Shown: positions 51,185 through 60,302, counted from the first letter of the stretch. The stretch is 64,000 bases of DNA from an uncultured Actinomycetes bacterium (GCA_903924205.1 CAIYAP010000002.1:434001-498000); one strand, 5' to 3'. Numbers and translations are program-made. The notes: a model not told the origin generated them from the sequence alone.

Positions 51185-53061
51185 TGACCCGGGCAGTAAC
51201 CCACGGTTACCGCTGATCCGTACGGTAGCGATGAGCCCGGGGTTTGCTGGGTCTGCGTCAAGACGTAGTCGTTAAACGAGCTGCACCCCGTCGTCAAGGT
51301 GACGAAGTTGCCAATCAGACCCTGCGCTTGGAGCGCTGCCGTCGCATCCGCCATCGTGAGGCCAATCACACTGGGCACCACCACGTTGCAATATCCCGTC
51401 GAGATGATGAAGTTGACCGTGGTACCAGACTTCACCGGCGTACCAATGGCCGGTGTCGTGCCCACCACATTGCCGGAGGGCACGTTGTTGGAGCAGACCT
51501 GAGTCGGTGCCGCACCCACCGTCAAGGAGGCCTGGCCCAAGATCGCCGCGGCTTGCAGCTGCGTCTGATTGGCAATGTCCGGCACGGGATACATCGAGCT
51601 GGGCGACAAGACCTGCAAAATCACTTGGTCACCCGTGTGGCCACTGCTGCCACCGGGGGGAGTTTGGTTGAGCACCACGTTGGGCAAGGATCCTGCGGGC
51701 GCGGTCGACGTGAACTCGATCTTCACGGACAACTTGTCACCCGTCAATGTACTTTCGGCCGTCGAGAGATCGTTACCCACCACGTTGGGAATGGTGACGG
51801 GAGTCGACGACTGACCCAAGCTGACGTTCAGGGTCACCGCCTGACCGCGCGTGACGTGTTCGCCCGCGGCCGGCTTCGTGGACACCACGGTGCCACTGGG
51901 CTCTGAGGACGCCACCAGGTTGGTGGATCCAACCACGAGCCCGTCACCGGTGATGGTGGACGTCGCTGAGGTAATGGTGTCGCCCACCACGTTGGGCATG
52001 CGCGACACCGTGGTCGGCTGCAAGGCGAGGTAGCCACCCACCGCCGCGACAATGACGATGATGGCGGCAGCGGCATACCACAGGGGATTAACGCCGCGCC
52101 GACGAGCACGGACATCAGTGCGCGGACCGCTCATCACCGGAACCGCTTGGGTGCGCTCACCGGTCACCGCGGCAACGGAGCGGGTGGCATCGTCCACGTA
52201 GCCACCCCGGCCGCGCGGCACGATGGGCTCACCTTGCGCATAGCGAAGGAGATCTGAACGCAGGTCGTCCGCCGTCGGGTACCGCTCGGGTAAACGCTTC
52301 GCCAGGGCCTTCGTCACAATCGCGTCGAGATCCGACGGAATCGTCGGATTGATGGAACGAGCGGGCGTCAAGGCCTGGCGCACGTGCATCGACGCCACTG
52401 CCACGGGAGAGTCGCCCACAAACGGCGGCCGGCCGGTGAGCATTTCGTAGAGAACGACCCCCAACGAATACACGTCAGAGCGACCATCGACGGCTTGCCC
52501 TTCGGCCTGCTCGGGTGAGAAGTACGTGGCGGTACCCATGACTAATCCCGCCTGGGTCAAGTTGTCGTGCGTTGAAATAGCCTGCGCAATTCCGAAGTCA
52601 GTGACTTTTACTTGACCGTCAGCGGTGAGGAGAATATTTCCCGGCTTCACATCGCGGTGCACCACACCGGTGCGGTGTGCGTAGGACAACGCGCTCGCCA
52701 CGGCCGCGGTGATGCGGACAGCTTCGATGGCCGACACGGTGCCCACTTCGTGCAACTTTCCCGCGAGCGACACACCATCAATGAGCTCCATGACAATGAA
52801 GTAGGTGCCGCGCTCTTCGCCCCAGTCGAAAACCGGAACGATGTTGGGGTGTGAAAGGTTCGCGGCGGCCTGAGCCTCACGACGGAATCGTTCGACAAAA
52901 GTGGGGTCATTGGATAACTCGGGGTAGAGCACCTTGAGCGCGACAGAACGGTTGAGAAGTTGGTCGTGGGCGCGATACACAATCGCCATCCCCCCTCGGG
53001 CAATGAGGTGGGTGATTTGGTAGCGACCGCTAAAGATTCGCTGGTCGGTAACGGGCTCCAT
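51181..53061 (-). CDS. pknB: Serine/threonine protein kinase PknB with four PASTA repeats
   Basis: This is a 626-residue kinase. The catalytic domain (residues about 10-270) has [10 protein letters not shown], the catalytic [10 protein letters not shown] and DFGIA. A single helix ([22 protein letters not shown], about residue 330) leads to four extracellular PASTA domains of about 65 residues each, for example [14 protein letters not shown] and [17 protein letters not shown] domains sense peptidoglycan fragments or lipid II, and PknB phosphorylates cell-wall and division proteins. TAGTCT lies 9 nt before the ATG, suggesting its own promoter. It lies downstream of pbpA and pstP, its phosphatase partner. 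Confidence 0.95.
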   Translation of the reverse strand: MEPVTDQRIFSGRYQITHLIARGGMAIVYRAHDQLLNRSVALKVLYPELSNDPTFVERFRREAQAAANLSHPNIVPVFDWGEERGTYFIVMELIDGVSLAGKLHEVGTVSAIEAVRITAAVASALSYAHRTGVVHRDVKPGNILLTADGQVKVTDFGIAQAISTHDNLTQAGLVMGTATYFSPEQAEGQAVDGRSDVYSLGVVLYEMLTGRPPFVGDSPVAVASMHVRQALTPARSINPTIPSDLDAIVTKALAKRLPERYPTADDLRSDLLRYAQGEPIVPRGRGGYVDDATRSVAAVTGERTQAVPVMSGPRTDVRARRRGVNPLWYAAAAIIVIVAAVGGYLALQPTTVSRMPNVVGDTITSATSTITGDGLVVGSTNLVASSEPSGTVVSTKPAAGEHVTRGQAVTLNVSLGQSSTPVTIPNVVGNDLSTAESTLTGDKLSVKIEFTSTAPAGSLPNVVLNQTPPGGSSGHTGDQVILQVLSPSSMYPVPDIANQTQLQAAAILGQASLTVGAAPTQVCSNNVPSGNVVGTTPAIGTPVKSGTTVNFIISTGYCNVVVPSVIGLTMADATAALQAQGLIGNFVTLTTGCSSFNDYVLTQTQQTPGSSLPYGSAVTVGYCPGH

Positions 53062-53070
53062 ACCCCCGTA

Positions 53071-53076
53071 AGACTA
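53071..53076 (-). promoter_or_regulatory. Possible -10 box for pknB
   Basis: TAGTCT on the minus strand ends 9 nt before the ATG at 53061, in the 39-nt gap after pbpA. Confidence 0.35.
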
Positions 53077-53100
53077 GGGGGTAGAGGTGACGTCTCGCCG

Positions 53101-54603
53101 TCAGCGCGGACAGGTGCTCGAGGTCCCCGTCGGCGCCAGTCCCGCCTGAATGGCGAGGGTGCCCTCAATAAGACACTTCACCACGGGACCTGCGACCAAC
53201 GCGCCGGTGTAGTCGATGGACTGGAAGGGAACGACCACCGCGATCGCGACGGTGGGGTGGTTCGCGGGGGCGAACGCAATCATCCAGTCGTCAGTGTTGT
53301 TGTGACTATTTCCGGTCTGGGCCGTACCGGTCTTCGCGGCCACCTGGTTTTGGTACAAGAAACCCACCCCCGAGGCGGTGCCGTGGGTGACCACGCCGCG
53401 CATCAATGGAACCAGCTCCGCCGCCTGCAGTGAGCTCAACGGGTGTAGCCAGCCGTGCGCGTGGTACGACTTCGCGATGGAGCCATCCGCGTTCAAAATC
53501 TCGCTCATGATGTGAGGGGCCATGATGACGCCGCCATTGGCAATACCTGCCGCGACCAGGGCATTTTGCAGCGCGGTGGCACGGACATTTTGCTGGCCAA
53601 TAGAGGAATACGCCAAGCCGGGGAGGTCGTAGTGGAAGGCTGAGGACGGCGGGAAGTATGCCGGCGTGACACTCGGTAGATCCAGCGGTGGGCGCTGGTT
53701 GTACCCAAAGGCCGTGGCGGTGTTCGACATGCCATCGGCCCCGACATCGAGACCCAACAGGGCATATCCCGGGTCACACGACGCCGGCAACATTGCCACG
53801 ACCGTGCCGCCACATGGGGTGTGGCCCGAGTTGTAGAGCAAGTTATTCGTGGTCGGCAAGTGAGTGGCAACGACCACCGGATAGGACTTCTGCACCAGCG
53901 CGGGCTTCGTCAGGAGGGCGGCGGCCGTGGTCACCACCTTCATGGTGGAGCCCGGCGGGAAAGTCTGTTGAATCGCGACATTGCCGAGTGGGGGGAAACC
54001 GTGACCGTTGTTCGTGGTAATTGCCTTCCACGTCGCCGCCTGGGTGGTCTGAGAAACATCCGTCATCCCGAGAGGGTCGTAGGTGGGGTTGGAATACATC
54101 GCCAGAACCGCTCCGCTGCGGGGGTCCAGCACCACCGCCGCGCCATCTCGACCCGCCAAGGCATTTTGCGCAATGCGTTGCAACGCGGGCTGAATGGTCG
54201 TCACCAGCTTGCTCGCCGCCTGAGTGGGATTTATCAGTTGGCTCCACGACTGTGCGGGCTGGCTGTGCGCGGACAAGATCGAGTTGTACTCCTGCTCCAG
54301 TGCCCAGGTGCCGTAATACGGTGAGGCAAATCCCACCACACCCGCCGTGAGCGCACCCAACGGATACACGCGCTTCCAGGGATAGGTTGATGACGTCGAG
54401 GGAACGGATTGAGCGAGCACGGTGCCATCGGCCGCCAAGATGTCGCCACGGGCATAGGTGAGACCGGACTGATTAATGCGCGGGTTGTACCCCGACTCAT
54501 TCAGCGTCGGGGCATGGAAAAAGGCCAGATTGGCGGCTTGTCCCACGACGAGTGCGATGAGCCCAAGGAAAACCACGCCAATCCAGGCAATGCGGCGAGA
54601 CAT
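53101..54603 (-). CDS. pbpA: Penicillin-binding protein PbpA (transpeptidase)
   Basis: This is a 500-residue class B PBP with an N-terminal membrane helix (IAWIGVVFLGLIALVVGQAAN). The dimerisation/pedestal region follows, and the transpeptidase motifs are present: FPPGSTMKVV with the catalytic serine (SxxK, about residue 223), SSIGQQN (SxN, about residue 337) and AAKTGTAQTG (KTG, about residue 430). It crosslinks peptidoglycan at growth or division sites. It starts 2 nt after the pstP stop, which indicates cotranscription. RodA, which normally lies between pstP and pbpA in this block, is absent here. Confidence 0.93.
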   Translation of the reverse strand: MSRRIAWIGVVFLGLIALVVGQAANLAFFHAPTLNESGYNPRINQSGLTYARGDILAADGTVLAQSVPSTSSTYPWKRVYPLGALTAGVVGFASPYYGTWALEQEYNSILSAHSQPAQSWSQLINPTQAASKLVTTIQPALQRIAQNALAGRDGAAVVLDPRSGAVLAMYSNPTYDPLGMTDVSQTTQAATWKAITTNNGHGFPPLGNVAIQQTFPPGSTMKVVTTAAALLTKPALVQKSYPVVVATHLPTTNNLLYNSGHTPCGGTVVAMLPASCDPGYALLGLDVGADGMSNTATAFGYNQRPPLDLPSVTPAYFPPSSAFHYDLPGLAYSSIGQQNVRATALQNALVAAGIANGGVIMAPHIMSEILNADGSIAKSYHAHGWLHPLSSLQAAELVPLMRGVVTHGTASGVGFLYQNQVAAKTGTAQTGNSHNNTDDWMIAFAPANHPTVAIAVVVPFQSIDYTGALVAGPVVKCLIEGTLAIQAGLAPTGTSSTCPR

Positions 54604-54605
54604 GC

Positions 54606-55751
54606 TTAGCCCTGGCCCGAGATGAGGGCATAGGTCTTGAAATAGTTGATTTGCGAAATCGCCGCCGCCGAGGTGGGCTCCACCATCTTCGCCGTGAGTG
54701 ACGCGATGTCAGCTGGTCGAAGGTTGGTAGCCGTCAGTGTGGGTTCCGCCAAAATTTCATTTGCGTGAAACCACAACACCGACGTGGTCTGACCTTGATA
54801 CAAGGTCACCCCTTGTGGCGTCAGGGTCAAGTAATACGACGAGTAGTACCACCAATTGAGAATTTGATAGCCCCCGCCGAGAATGAGTGCAAGCACGAGC
54901 GCAACCACCGTGACCACGGGCCAGCGTCGCCGAACGGTGCGCCGCTTATTTAATCCCGGCGAGGCGCTGGGTGCGAAAGTCGACGCCGCGGGCTCAGCCG
55001 GACGTCGAGACTCTTCATCGACGGTTACCAATTGCTCGGTGATGTGCGCAATGACGACCGAGATGTTGTCGCGACCACCCGCGGAATTCGCCTGGTCGAT
55101 CAGCCGAGCAGTGGCGAGATCAAGATCGGCCGAACTCTCCACGATGTCGATCATGTCGTGATCACTTACCTCATTTGACAGACCGTCCGAACACAGAATG
55201 AGAAAGTCGCCGGGCTGGGCATTGAGTAGTCCACTGTCGATCGCGACGTCGCGCTCCGTCCCGAGTGCGCGAGTGAGTTGGTGACGGCGAGGATCCACCG
55301 CTGCTTCCTCGGGTGTCAATCGGCCGAGGCGCACCATTTCGTCGGCCACCGAGTGGTCATCGGTGACTTGCCGAATGGCCCCCTCACGAACGAGATAGAT
55401 ACGCGAGTCACCGACGTGAACGTAGGCGAGAGCGACGCCATCTTCATGGGGGATGAGGGCGGTGGCGACCAAGGTGGTGCCCATGCCCCAGCGATCAGGG
55501 TTCTCGGCAACATTGTCGAGGATGGCCATATTGGCGGCTCGCACCGCATCGGTGAGTTCATTCAGCGTGGTCGCGGTCGCCGCGCGGTCGAGAAATGTCG
55601 CAACGGCGATACCCGATGCCACTTCACCCGCCGCGTGACCACCCATTCCATCAGCCACTACGGCGAGGTTTCCTCTCGTGCCGAGTGAGTCCTCATTCGC
55701 ACTGCGAACTCGGCCAACATCGGTCGCGGACGCCAGCGACCATCCGCTCAC
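54606..55751 (-). CDS. pstP: PP2C-family protein phosphatase PstP
   Basis: The 381-residue protein has an N-terminal PP2C domain with the metal-binding motifs ANEDSLGTRGN, VADGMGGHAAGEVASG and GGRDNISVVIAH. A helix (WPVVTVVALVLALILGGGYQIL, about residue 280) and an extracytoplasmic tail follow. It reverses phosphorylation by PknB. The GTG start overlaps the fhaB stop as GTGA. Length and topology fit actinobacterial PstP/Ppp. Confidence 0.94.
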   Translation of the reverse strand: MSGWSLASATDVGRVRSANEDSLGTRGNLAVVADGMGGHAAGEVASGIAVATFLDRAATATTLNELTDAVRAANMAILDNVAENPDRWGMGTTLVATALIPHEDGVALAYVHVGDSRIYLVREGAIRQVTDDHSVADEMVRLGRLTPEEAAVDPRRHQLTRALGTERDVAIDSGLLNAQPGDFLILCSDGLSNEVSDHDMIDIVESSADLDLATARLIDQANSAGGRDNISVVIAHITEQLVTVDEESRRPAEPAASTFAPSASPGLNKRRTVRRRWPVVTVVALVLALILGGGYQILNWWYYSSYYLTLTPQGVTLYQGQTTSVLWFHANEILAEPTLTATNLRPADIASLTAKMVEPTSAAAISQINYFKTYALISGQG

Positions 55752-56188
55752 TTCACAACCTCGATCAAAATGCCACCAATTTGAATGATGTCGCCACGTT
55801 GTAATTGAACGCGGCCCTTCACTAGTTCCTGGTTGACGTACGTGCCATTCGTGGAACCTAAGTCTTCGAGAAGAAGTTCATTCTCATCGCGAGTAAATCG
55901 AGCGTGGCGACCCGAAATGAAGGTGTCTCGCAATTGCTGATCCGCCTCGCTTGAGCGACCCACTACCAAGGACGTCTCCACCTCAAGGCGTTGGCCGTCG
56001 TATTCCGCTGGTTCGAGAATTTCAAGTTCTAACCACGTCGAACGAGCGGGCCGACGAAGAAGCGGGTCGCCATCCGGGCGCGTCTCGACCACCATGGCGC
56101 GCGCCATCCAGATGAAGAGAATGGCACCGAGGCAGAGAATCAGAATCTGCAGAGGCCGAACCACCCCGGTGAACGTGGAGGCAATCAT
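55748..56188 (-). CDS. fhaB: FHA-domain membrane protein FhaB (FipA-like)
   Basis: This 146-residue protein has one N-terminal helix (RPLQILILCLGAILFIWMARA) and a C-terminal FHA domain with VVGRSSEADQQL, ISGRHARF and LGSTNGTYVN. The FHA domain binds phosphothreonine peptides made by PknB-type kinases. This is the FhaB position in the block. It starts 5 nt after fhaA and overlaps pstP. Confidence 0.93.
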   Translation of the reverse strand: MIASTFTGVVRPLQILILCLGAILFIWMARAMVVETRPDGDPLLRRPARSTWLELEILEPAEYDGQRLEVETSLVVGRSSEADQQLRDTFISGRHARFTRDENELLLEDLGSTNGTYVNQELVKGRVQLQRGDIIQIGGILIEVVK

Positions 56189-56193
56189 GGTGA

Positions 56194-56841
56194 TCAGACG
56201 AGCTCAATCCGAAACCGCGTCGGACCCACTTGGATCTCATCGCGTGGCGACAAGGACACGGCGGTGATGCGATGGCCATTCACAAATGTGCCGTTAGTGG
56301 AGCCCAAGTCTTTAATCGCCACACCCTTGGCCGTGCGCCAGATTTCGGCGTGGCGACGTGAGACCAAGGTGTCGGGCACGGTGACATCAGCATCAGATGT
56401 ACGCCCCACCACGAGCGGACTGGCTCCGATAGTCCACGATTGTCCATCCTCGGCGACCAATCGGGGCTGGCTTTCGCCACGAACAAAGCTGGTGCGCACC
56501 TCGAGATCACCGCCGGACAGTTCATCGTCAACAAAAATCTGGACCGAAACGGGTCCGGCGAAGTTGTAACTCTCCGACAGGGCATGCTGGCGAACTGCCT
56601 CGGCGAGTTCATCGATGAGAGACCCTTGGAATCCTTCGAAACGCTCGCCGTCGGCGGCTGACAGCCACACCTTGACTTTGTTCGGCGAAATGAGGCCCTG
56701 TGAGGTCACCCGGCGGTTCAGGTCAATCTCTCGAATGATTTTTTGAGCGATTTCAATTGGTTGCAGGGAACTACGAAATGGACGTGACAGGCCTCGATTA
56801 AAGATGCTTTCGAGTCGACTCTCAATGTCGCGAAGGGCCAT
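56194..56841 (-). CDS. fhaA: FhaA (DUF3662 plus FHA domain)
   Basis: The ATG at 56841 (MALRDIESRLESIFNRG) begins the DUF3662 domain, which occupies about residues 1-115 and ends near SVQIFVDDELSGGDL. The FHA domain follows with VVGRTSDADVTV, VSRRHAEIW and LGSTNGTFVNG. The 215 residues are shorter than mycobacterial FhaA because the long linker is absent. It interacts with MviN/MurJ and phosphoproteins in other actinobacteria. A TACGAT box 9 nt upstream may be its promoter. The track start at 56874 is too far upstream. Confidence 0.92.
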   Translation of the reverse strand: MALRDIESRLESIFNRGLSRPFRSSLQPIEIAQKIIREIDLNRRVTSQGLISPNKVKVWLSAADGERFEGFQGSLIDELAEAVRQHALSESYNFAGPVSVQIFVDDELSGGDLEVRTSFVRGESQPRLVAEDGQSWTIGASPLVVGRTSDADVTVPDTLVSRRHAEIWRTAKGVAIKDLGSTNGTFVNGHRITAVSLSPRDEIQVGPTRFRIELV

Positions 56842-56850
56842 AACGTTTCC

Positions 56851-56856
56851 ATCGTA
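56851..56856 (-). promoter_or_regulatory. Possible -10 box for the fhaA operon
   Basis: TACGAT on the minus strand ends 9 nt before the fhaA ATG. Confidence 0.35.
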
Positions 56857-56915
56857 TCGGTGGAACCTCGCCAATTTGGACCGCGGGGAAATGGTCTAGA
56901 CTGATGAGTCCATTC

Positions 56916-57001
56916 GGGCGAGTGGTGAAATGGCAGACACGCTAGCTTCAGGTGCTAGTTCTCGAAAGGGAGTGCGGGTTCAAGTCCCGCCTCGCCCACC
57001 A
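56916..57001 (+). tRNA. tRNA-Leu (anticodon CAG)
   Basis: The acceptor is GGGCGAG/CTCGCCC. The anticodon stem CTAGC/GCTAG encloses loop TTCAGGT, giving CAG. A long variable arm is present as expected for leucine. CCA is encoded. The -10-like TAGACT is at 56897-56902. Confidence 0.96.
56983..56994 (+). repeat. 12-bp direct repeat, copy in tRNA-Leu
   Basis: AGTCCCGCCTCG in the tRNA-Leu 3' part is repeated exactly at 57741-57752, flanking the CopG-PIN genes. It may be a relic attachment site. Confidence 0.5.
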
Positions 57002-57005
57002 GATT

Positions 57006-57416
57006 TCAACGAATGTGTAGCATTTGAAGAAATTGGGCTGGTGGGATCACGGGAATCTGGTTCGCGAGCTCCAGCAGATCGTTGTCACCACTAACGAGAT
57101 TCGACCGGCTGATCTGAGCGAGCGCAATGAGATAGTCATCATTGGCATCACGCGATTGCACAACAGGTTTAATTCCCTTGGTGCTGAACCACGTTGCGTG
57201 GTGGCGCAACAGTGAACTAATGGCTTCAGATTCAGTTGTGGTAATTCTGCTGGCAATCTTTGGGTATCTCAACGTGCTTTCAAGCTCGCCTACTAATTCC
57301 TCAGACACAACGAGTTCAAAGGCCCCGAGTCGCCAAGTTCGAAGAAGTTGTGCGGGCGCCCCATGCGCAGACAGAAGTGCAGAAACCAGCACGTTCACAT
57401 CGAGAACGGCGCGCAT
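57006..57416 (-). CDS. PIN-domain toxin (VapC-like, COG1569 type)
   Basis: The 136-residue protein has a PIN-domain fold with acidic residues at the usual positions: MRAVLDVNVLVSAL (first aspartate), SEELVGELE, and RDANDDYLIALAQ followed by LVSGDNDLLEL. These residues bind metal to cut RNA. It lies 3 nt downstream of a CopG-like gene, which fits a toxin-antitoxin pair. The ATG at 57416 is preceded by the antitoxin stop. The gene's 3' end is 4 nt from tRNA-Leu, an unusual location. Confidence 0.87.
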   Translation of the reverse strand: MRAVLDVNVLVSALLSAHGAPAQLLRTWRLGAFELVVSEELVGELESTLRYPKIASRITTTESEAISSLLRHHATWFSTKGIKPVVQSRDANDDYLIALAQISRSNLVSGDNDLLELANQIPVIPPAQFLQMLHIR

Positions 57417-57419
57417 TCG

Positions 57420-57650
57420 CTATGACCGGGCGTGACGCGCTGCCTCTTGCGCTTCGCGAGACAAATTCATGGCCTCTTGTTCAGTGAGTGTCGCTCGTTG
57501 CCATATTTCATCGAGAAGATCGAAACCGAGATCTCGACGAAGTGCTTCTTCAATGACTTGACTGTCACCTTTACCCGAACGAGCAGCTTCCACCTTGATT
57601 GCCGTTAGTAAGTCTTCGTCAATAGTAAGGGTTGTTCGTGTTTTTGGCAT
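57420..57650 (-). CDS. CopG/RHH-type antitoxin
   Basis: The track starts at 57830, but the ATG at 57650 (MPKTRTTLTIDEDLL) begins the ribbon-helix-helix domain and lies 6 nt after TATGAT. The 76-residue product has the RHH strand TTLTIDEDLLTAIKVEAARSG and a helical C-terminal toxin-binding tail ending in EAQEAARHARS. It should dimerise, repress its own promoter and neutralise the PIN protein encoded 3 nt downstream. Confidence 0.85.
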   Translation of the reverse strand: MPKTRTTLTIDEDLLTAIKVEAARSGKGDSQVIEEALRRDLGFDLLDEIWQRATLTEQEAMNLSREAQEAARHARS

Positions 57651-57656
57651 AAAATC

Positions 57657-57662
57657 ATCATA
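57657..57662 (-). promoter_or_regulatory. -10 box of the CopG-PIN operon
   Basis: TATGAT on the minus strand ends 6 nt before the ATG at 57650. Confidence 0.5.
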
Positions 57663-58025
57663 GCATCTTTGCGTCAATCCTAGTCGTGCACCAAGCCTAG
57701 GAGCTCCTGAACGGTCCTTTCGGACCCGTGGGGCACTACTAGTCCCGCCTCGGGAACATGACTCCGGTCGAATTCGAGGCAGTCTTGATGTCAACAAGTG
57801 CAGCATGAAATTACAAACTAAAACTGTCAACTAAACCGACATCAGTCCCGAGTGACCTGCCACCTCCATCGGGAAGCATGCATGTTCGAACCTTGGCCGG
57901 CCACTGTGTGAAGTGACTTCATCACCCGCTTCCCGACCTTCAGAATCTTGATGGAATCGTCACATCAAACAATCAAGGAGTTTTTCCGTACTACCTAGGA
58001 TGAACGACGCCGCGCTGATGAACAG
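57663..58025. other. Intergenic region between the CopG promoter and the YfhO-like gene
   Basis: About 360 bp without a convincing gene. It contains a GGTCC-TTTC-GGACC hairpin near 57713-57726, the second copy of the tRNA-Leu repeat, and a TAGGAT box at 57996-58001 that may be the promoter of the next gene. Confidence 0.5.
57741..57752 (+). repeat. 12-bp direct repeat, distal copy
   Basis: AGTCCCGCCTCG, identical to positions 56983-56994 in tRNA-Leu. The two copies bracket the CopG-PIN module. Confidence 0.5.
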
Positions 58026-60293
58026 GTGAATCGACAACTCTTCATGACACACCTCCGTTCGATGACACGCGTGCCCGGGGCTCAGCACTTCTTTCGTAGC
58101 CGACCATGGGGCTCCTACTTTTCTGTCGTGGTGGTCTGTGCGATCATCGCACTCGCCAATTTCTTCTACATCGCGCAACTACGCACTCAAGATGCATTGA
58201 GCTGGACATCTCAAATCTCCACCTTCACCATGCACGCACAACCTGCGATTGATCCCAATGTGGGTTATCTCACTCAGGCGTTGGGGCACCTTGCCGCGCA
58301 TGATCTCCTTCACCTTCATATGCCGTGGTGGAATCCCTATGCCGGGGTAGGGATGCCCTTGGCGGGCGACATGCAAAGCGGTGCCCTGTCACCCTTTGTC
58401 GCTCTGCTTGCCCTACCGAATGGTCTGTTGTGGTTTCACCTGGCACTGGAAATTGCCGCCGGAATCGCCACCTACCTTCTCCTTCGCCGCTGGGTGGAGT
58501 CAGACATCATCGCAATGACCACCGGTGTGCTCTTCGGATTGAATGGCACTTTCGCCTGGGTAGGCAATGCCGTCGAGAATCCCGTGTTGTATCTGCCGCT
58601 CGCGCTACTGGGTATTGAGATCATCGTGTCCGCGATGTCCCGTCGACGCTGGGGCTTCACCTTGCTGGCGGTGGCGATTGCGGGATCTATCTATGCCGGC
58701 TTTCCTGAAGTTGCTTTTTTGAACGCGCTCATGGTCGTGGCATTTGGTGTCCTACGCAGTTTCTCCTTGGCTCGCGCTCAACAGCGACGAGCTATCGGAC
58801 AAGTAGTCATCGGTGTGGTGATTGGTGTCGCTTTGTCGTTACCAATTCTCGTCGCGTTTGGCGATTACCTCGCCGTCGCCGATGTCGGCATCCATCGCGA
58901 CGCCAGTCACTTTGCTCTCCCACTTCGCTCTCTGGCAATGATGGTGAACCCGTACATCATGGGGCCGATTAATAACGTTCCTGCGACCGTGACATATTGG
59001 GGTGGTATCGGTGGCTTCTTTGGCGTCGGCCTTCTCGCCGTCAGCACCATGGGGATTTGGGGGCGTCGATGGCGAGCCATTCGTGTCTTCTTGGTGTCGT
59101 GGCTAGTTTTTTCCTTTCTCGGCAGCTTCAACGTGGGGGGCAGCCTCCACCTGTGGAATGTCATTCCTTTTGTTCATCAGATCGTTCTCGGGCGGTACAT
59201 CACCTCCTCATGCGAGCTAGCCGTGATCATTCTGGCGGCCTTCGCATTAGATGACGTACGACGTCGAGAGATGAAGTGGTCAACAGCTGTCGCCTCACTC
59301 CTGACCGGCAGTGTTCTCGTTACCGTCATCAACCGCGCAGCCGACGACGTCACTCGCGGCACAATGATGTCCGGCACGGCGAGGATAGTTATTGCCGTCT
59401 CTCACGTCGCGCCGTTTGTCATTTTGGGATTAATGCTGCTCGCTGTTGTGGTGGCACGAGGGAGGTGGCGATATCTCCTCATCGCCACCACACTGATCCT
59501 CGAAGTGGTTGGAAATTTTGCGGTTACCGAGGTTGCCGCCCCTCGTGACTATCACTTAGCGACGGGACCATTGAGTTTTCTCCAACACCATCTGACCGGG
59601 TATCGCGTGGTGAGTTTCAACCCGATTCAGCCCAACTGGGGTTCCTTTTTTGAACTGGCGACCTTAAATGCGCATGACCTTCCCTTCCCGACGAAGTTTG
59701 AGGAATTAATTGCTCACGACCTCCCCTTGGGGTCACCACACGTCCCGTGGAGTTACTACGTGTACGAGGGGCGTACGGGTGCCGAGGCCTACAGCAAGTC
59801 GGTGGCCACACATCTGTCGACTTTTGAAAATGCCGGGGTCAAGTTCATCATTGCGAATACCGACTGGCCACTGGACCCCGCCTTCATCTCCCTCCACTTG
59901 CCTCGGACGTATCACGGGGAGGGTTACGACATCTACGAGTTACCTCACCCCTCGCCCCTCTACAGCGCGCCTGGGTGCCGATTCAGTTCGGAGTCAGTCA
60001 ATGCGGTGACCGCCACCTGTGATCACCCCCAAGTGGTCATTCGTCGGGAGTTATCGATGCCAGGCTGGACTGCCACTATCAATGGCCATGCCGTCAATCT
60101 CGATCTATCGAGGCCGTATCAACGGATAGTTGTGATGTCCGGTGTCAATACACTTCGTTTCAATTTCTCCCCGCCACATGAAATGCCGGCGGAGTTCGCC
60201 AGCGCAGCGGCGATGGGGGGATTACTGATGACGGCACGTCGTAATCGCCGACGGGCTGATAGTCGTGAGGATGCGACCAGCCCCTCTGGATAG
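58026..60293 (+). CDS. YfhO-like multi-pass membrane protein (GT-C type)
   Basis: This is a 755-residue protein with about a dozen hydrophobic segments in residues 35-500 and a large extracytoplasmic C-terminal region. The first loop has HMPWWNPYAGVGMPLAGDMQSG, a pattern seen in YfhO/Bacterial membrane protein YfhO-type glycosyltransferases. The C-terminus contains LSMPGWTATINGH, also typical of this family. YfhO proteins glycosylate lipoteichoic acid or other surface polymers using polyprenyl-phosphate sugars, so the polyprenyl-phosphate GT2 near 5 kb could supply the donor. GTG 58026 is the probable start. The polymer is unknown. Confidence 0.8.
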   Translation: MNRQLFMTHLRSMTRVPGAQHFFRSRPWGSYFSVVVVCAIIALANFFYIAQLRTQDALSWTSQISTFTMHAQPAIDPNVGYLTQALGHLAAHDLLHLHMPWWNPYAGVGMPLAGDMQSGALSPFVALLALPNGLLWFHLALEIAAGIATYLLLRRWVESDIIAMTTGVLFGLNGTFAWVGNAVENPVLYLPLALLGIEIIVSAMSRRRWGFTLLAVAIAGSIYAGFPEVAFLNALMVVAFGVLRSFSLARAQQRRAIGQVVIGVVIGVALSLPILVAFGDYLAVADVGIHRDASHFALPLRSLAMMVNPYIMGPINNVPATVTYWGGIGGFFGVGLLAVSTMGIWGRRWRAIRVFLVSWLVFSFLGSFNVGGSLHLWNVIPFVHQIVLGRYITSSCELAVIILAAFALDDVRRREMKWSTAVASLLTGSVLVTVINRAADDVTRGTMMSGTARIVIAVSHVAPFVILGLMLLAVVVARGRWRYLLIATTLILEVVGNFAVTEVAAPRDYHLATGPLSFLQHHLTGYRVVSFNPIQPNWGSFFELATLNAHDLPFPTKFEELIAHDLPLGSPHVPWSYYVYEGRTGAEAYSKSVATHLSTFENAGVKFIIANTDWPLDPAFISLHLPRTYHGEGYDIYELPHPSPLYSAPGCRFSSESVNAVTATCDHPQVVIRRELSMPGWTATINGHAVNLDLSRPYQRIVVMSGVNTLRFNFSPPHEMPAEFASAAAMGGLLMTARRNRRRADSREDATSPSG

Positions 60294-60296
60294 TCT
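60291..60296 (+). promoter_or_regulatory. -10 box for the aldolase-like gene
   Basis: TAGTCT ends 6 nt before the ATG at 60303; it overlaps the stop codon of the YfhO-like gene. Confidence 0.5.
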
Positions 60297-60302
60297 CGCG
60301 CT

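Noticed and set aside
58000-58029. 9-codon ORF overlapping the YfhO-like start as GTGA
   Set aside because: Too short to separate from chance; no sign of attenuator structure.
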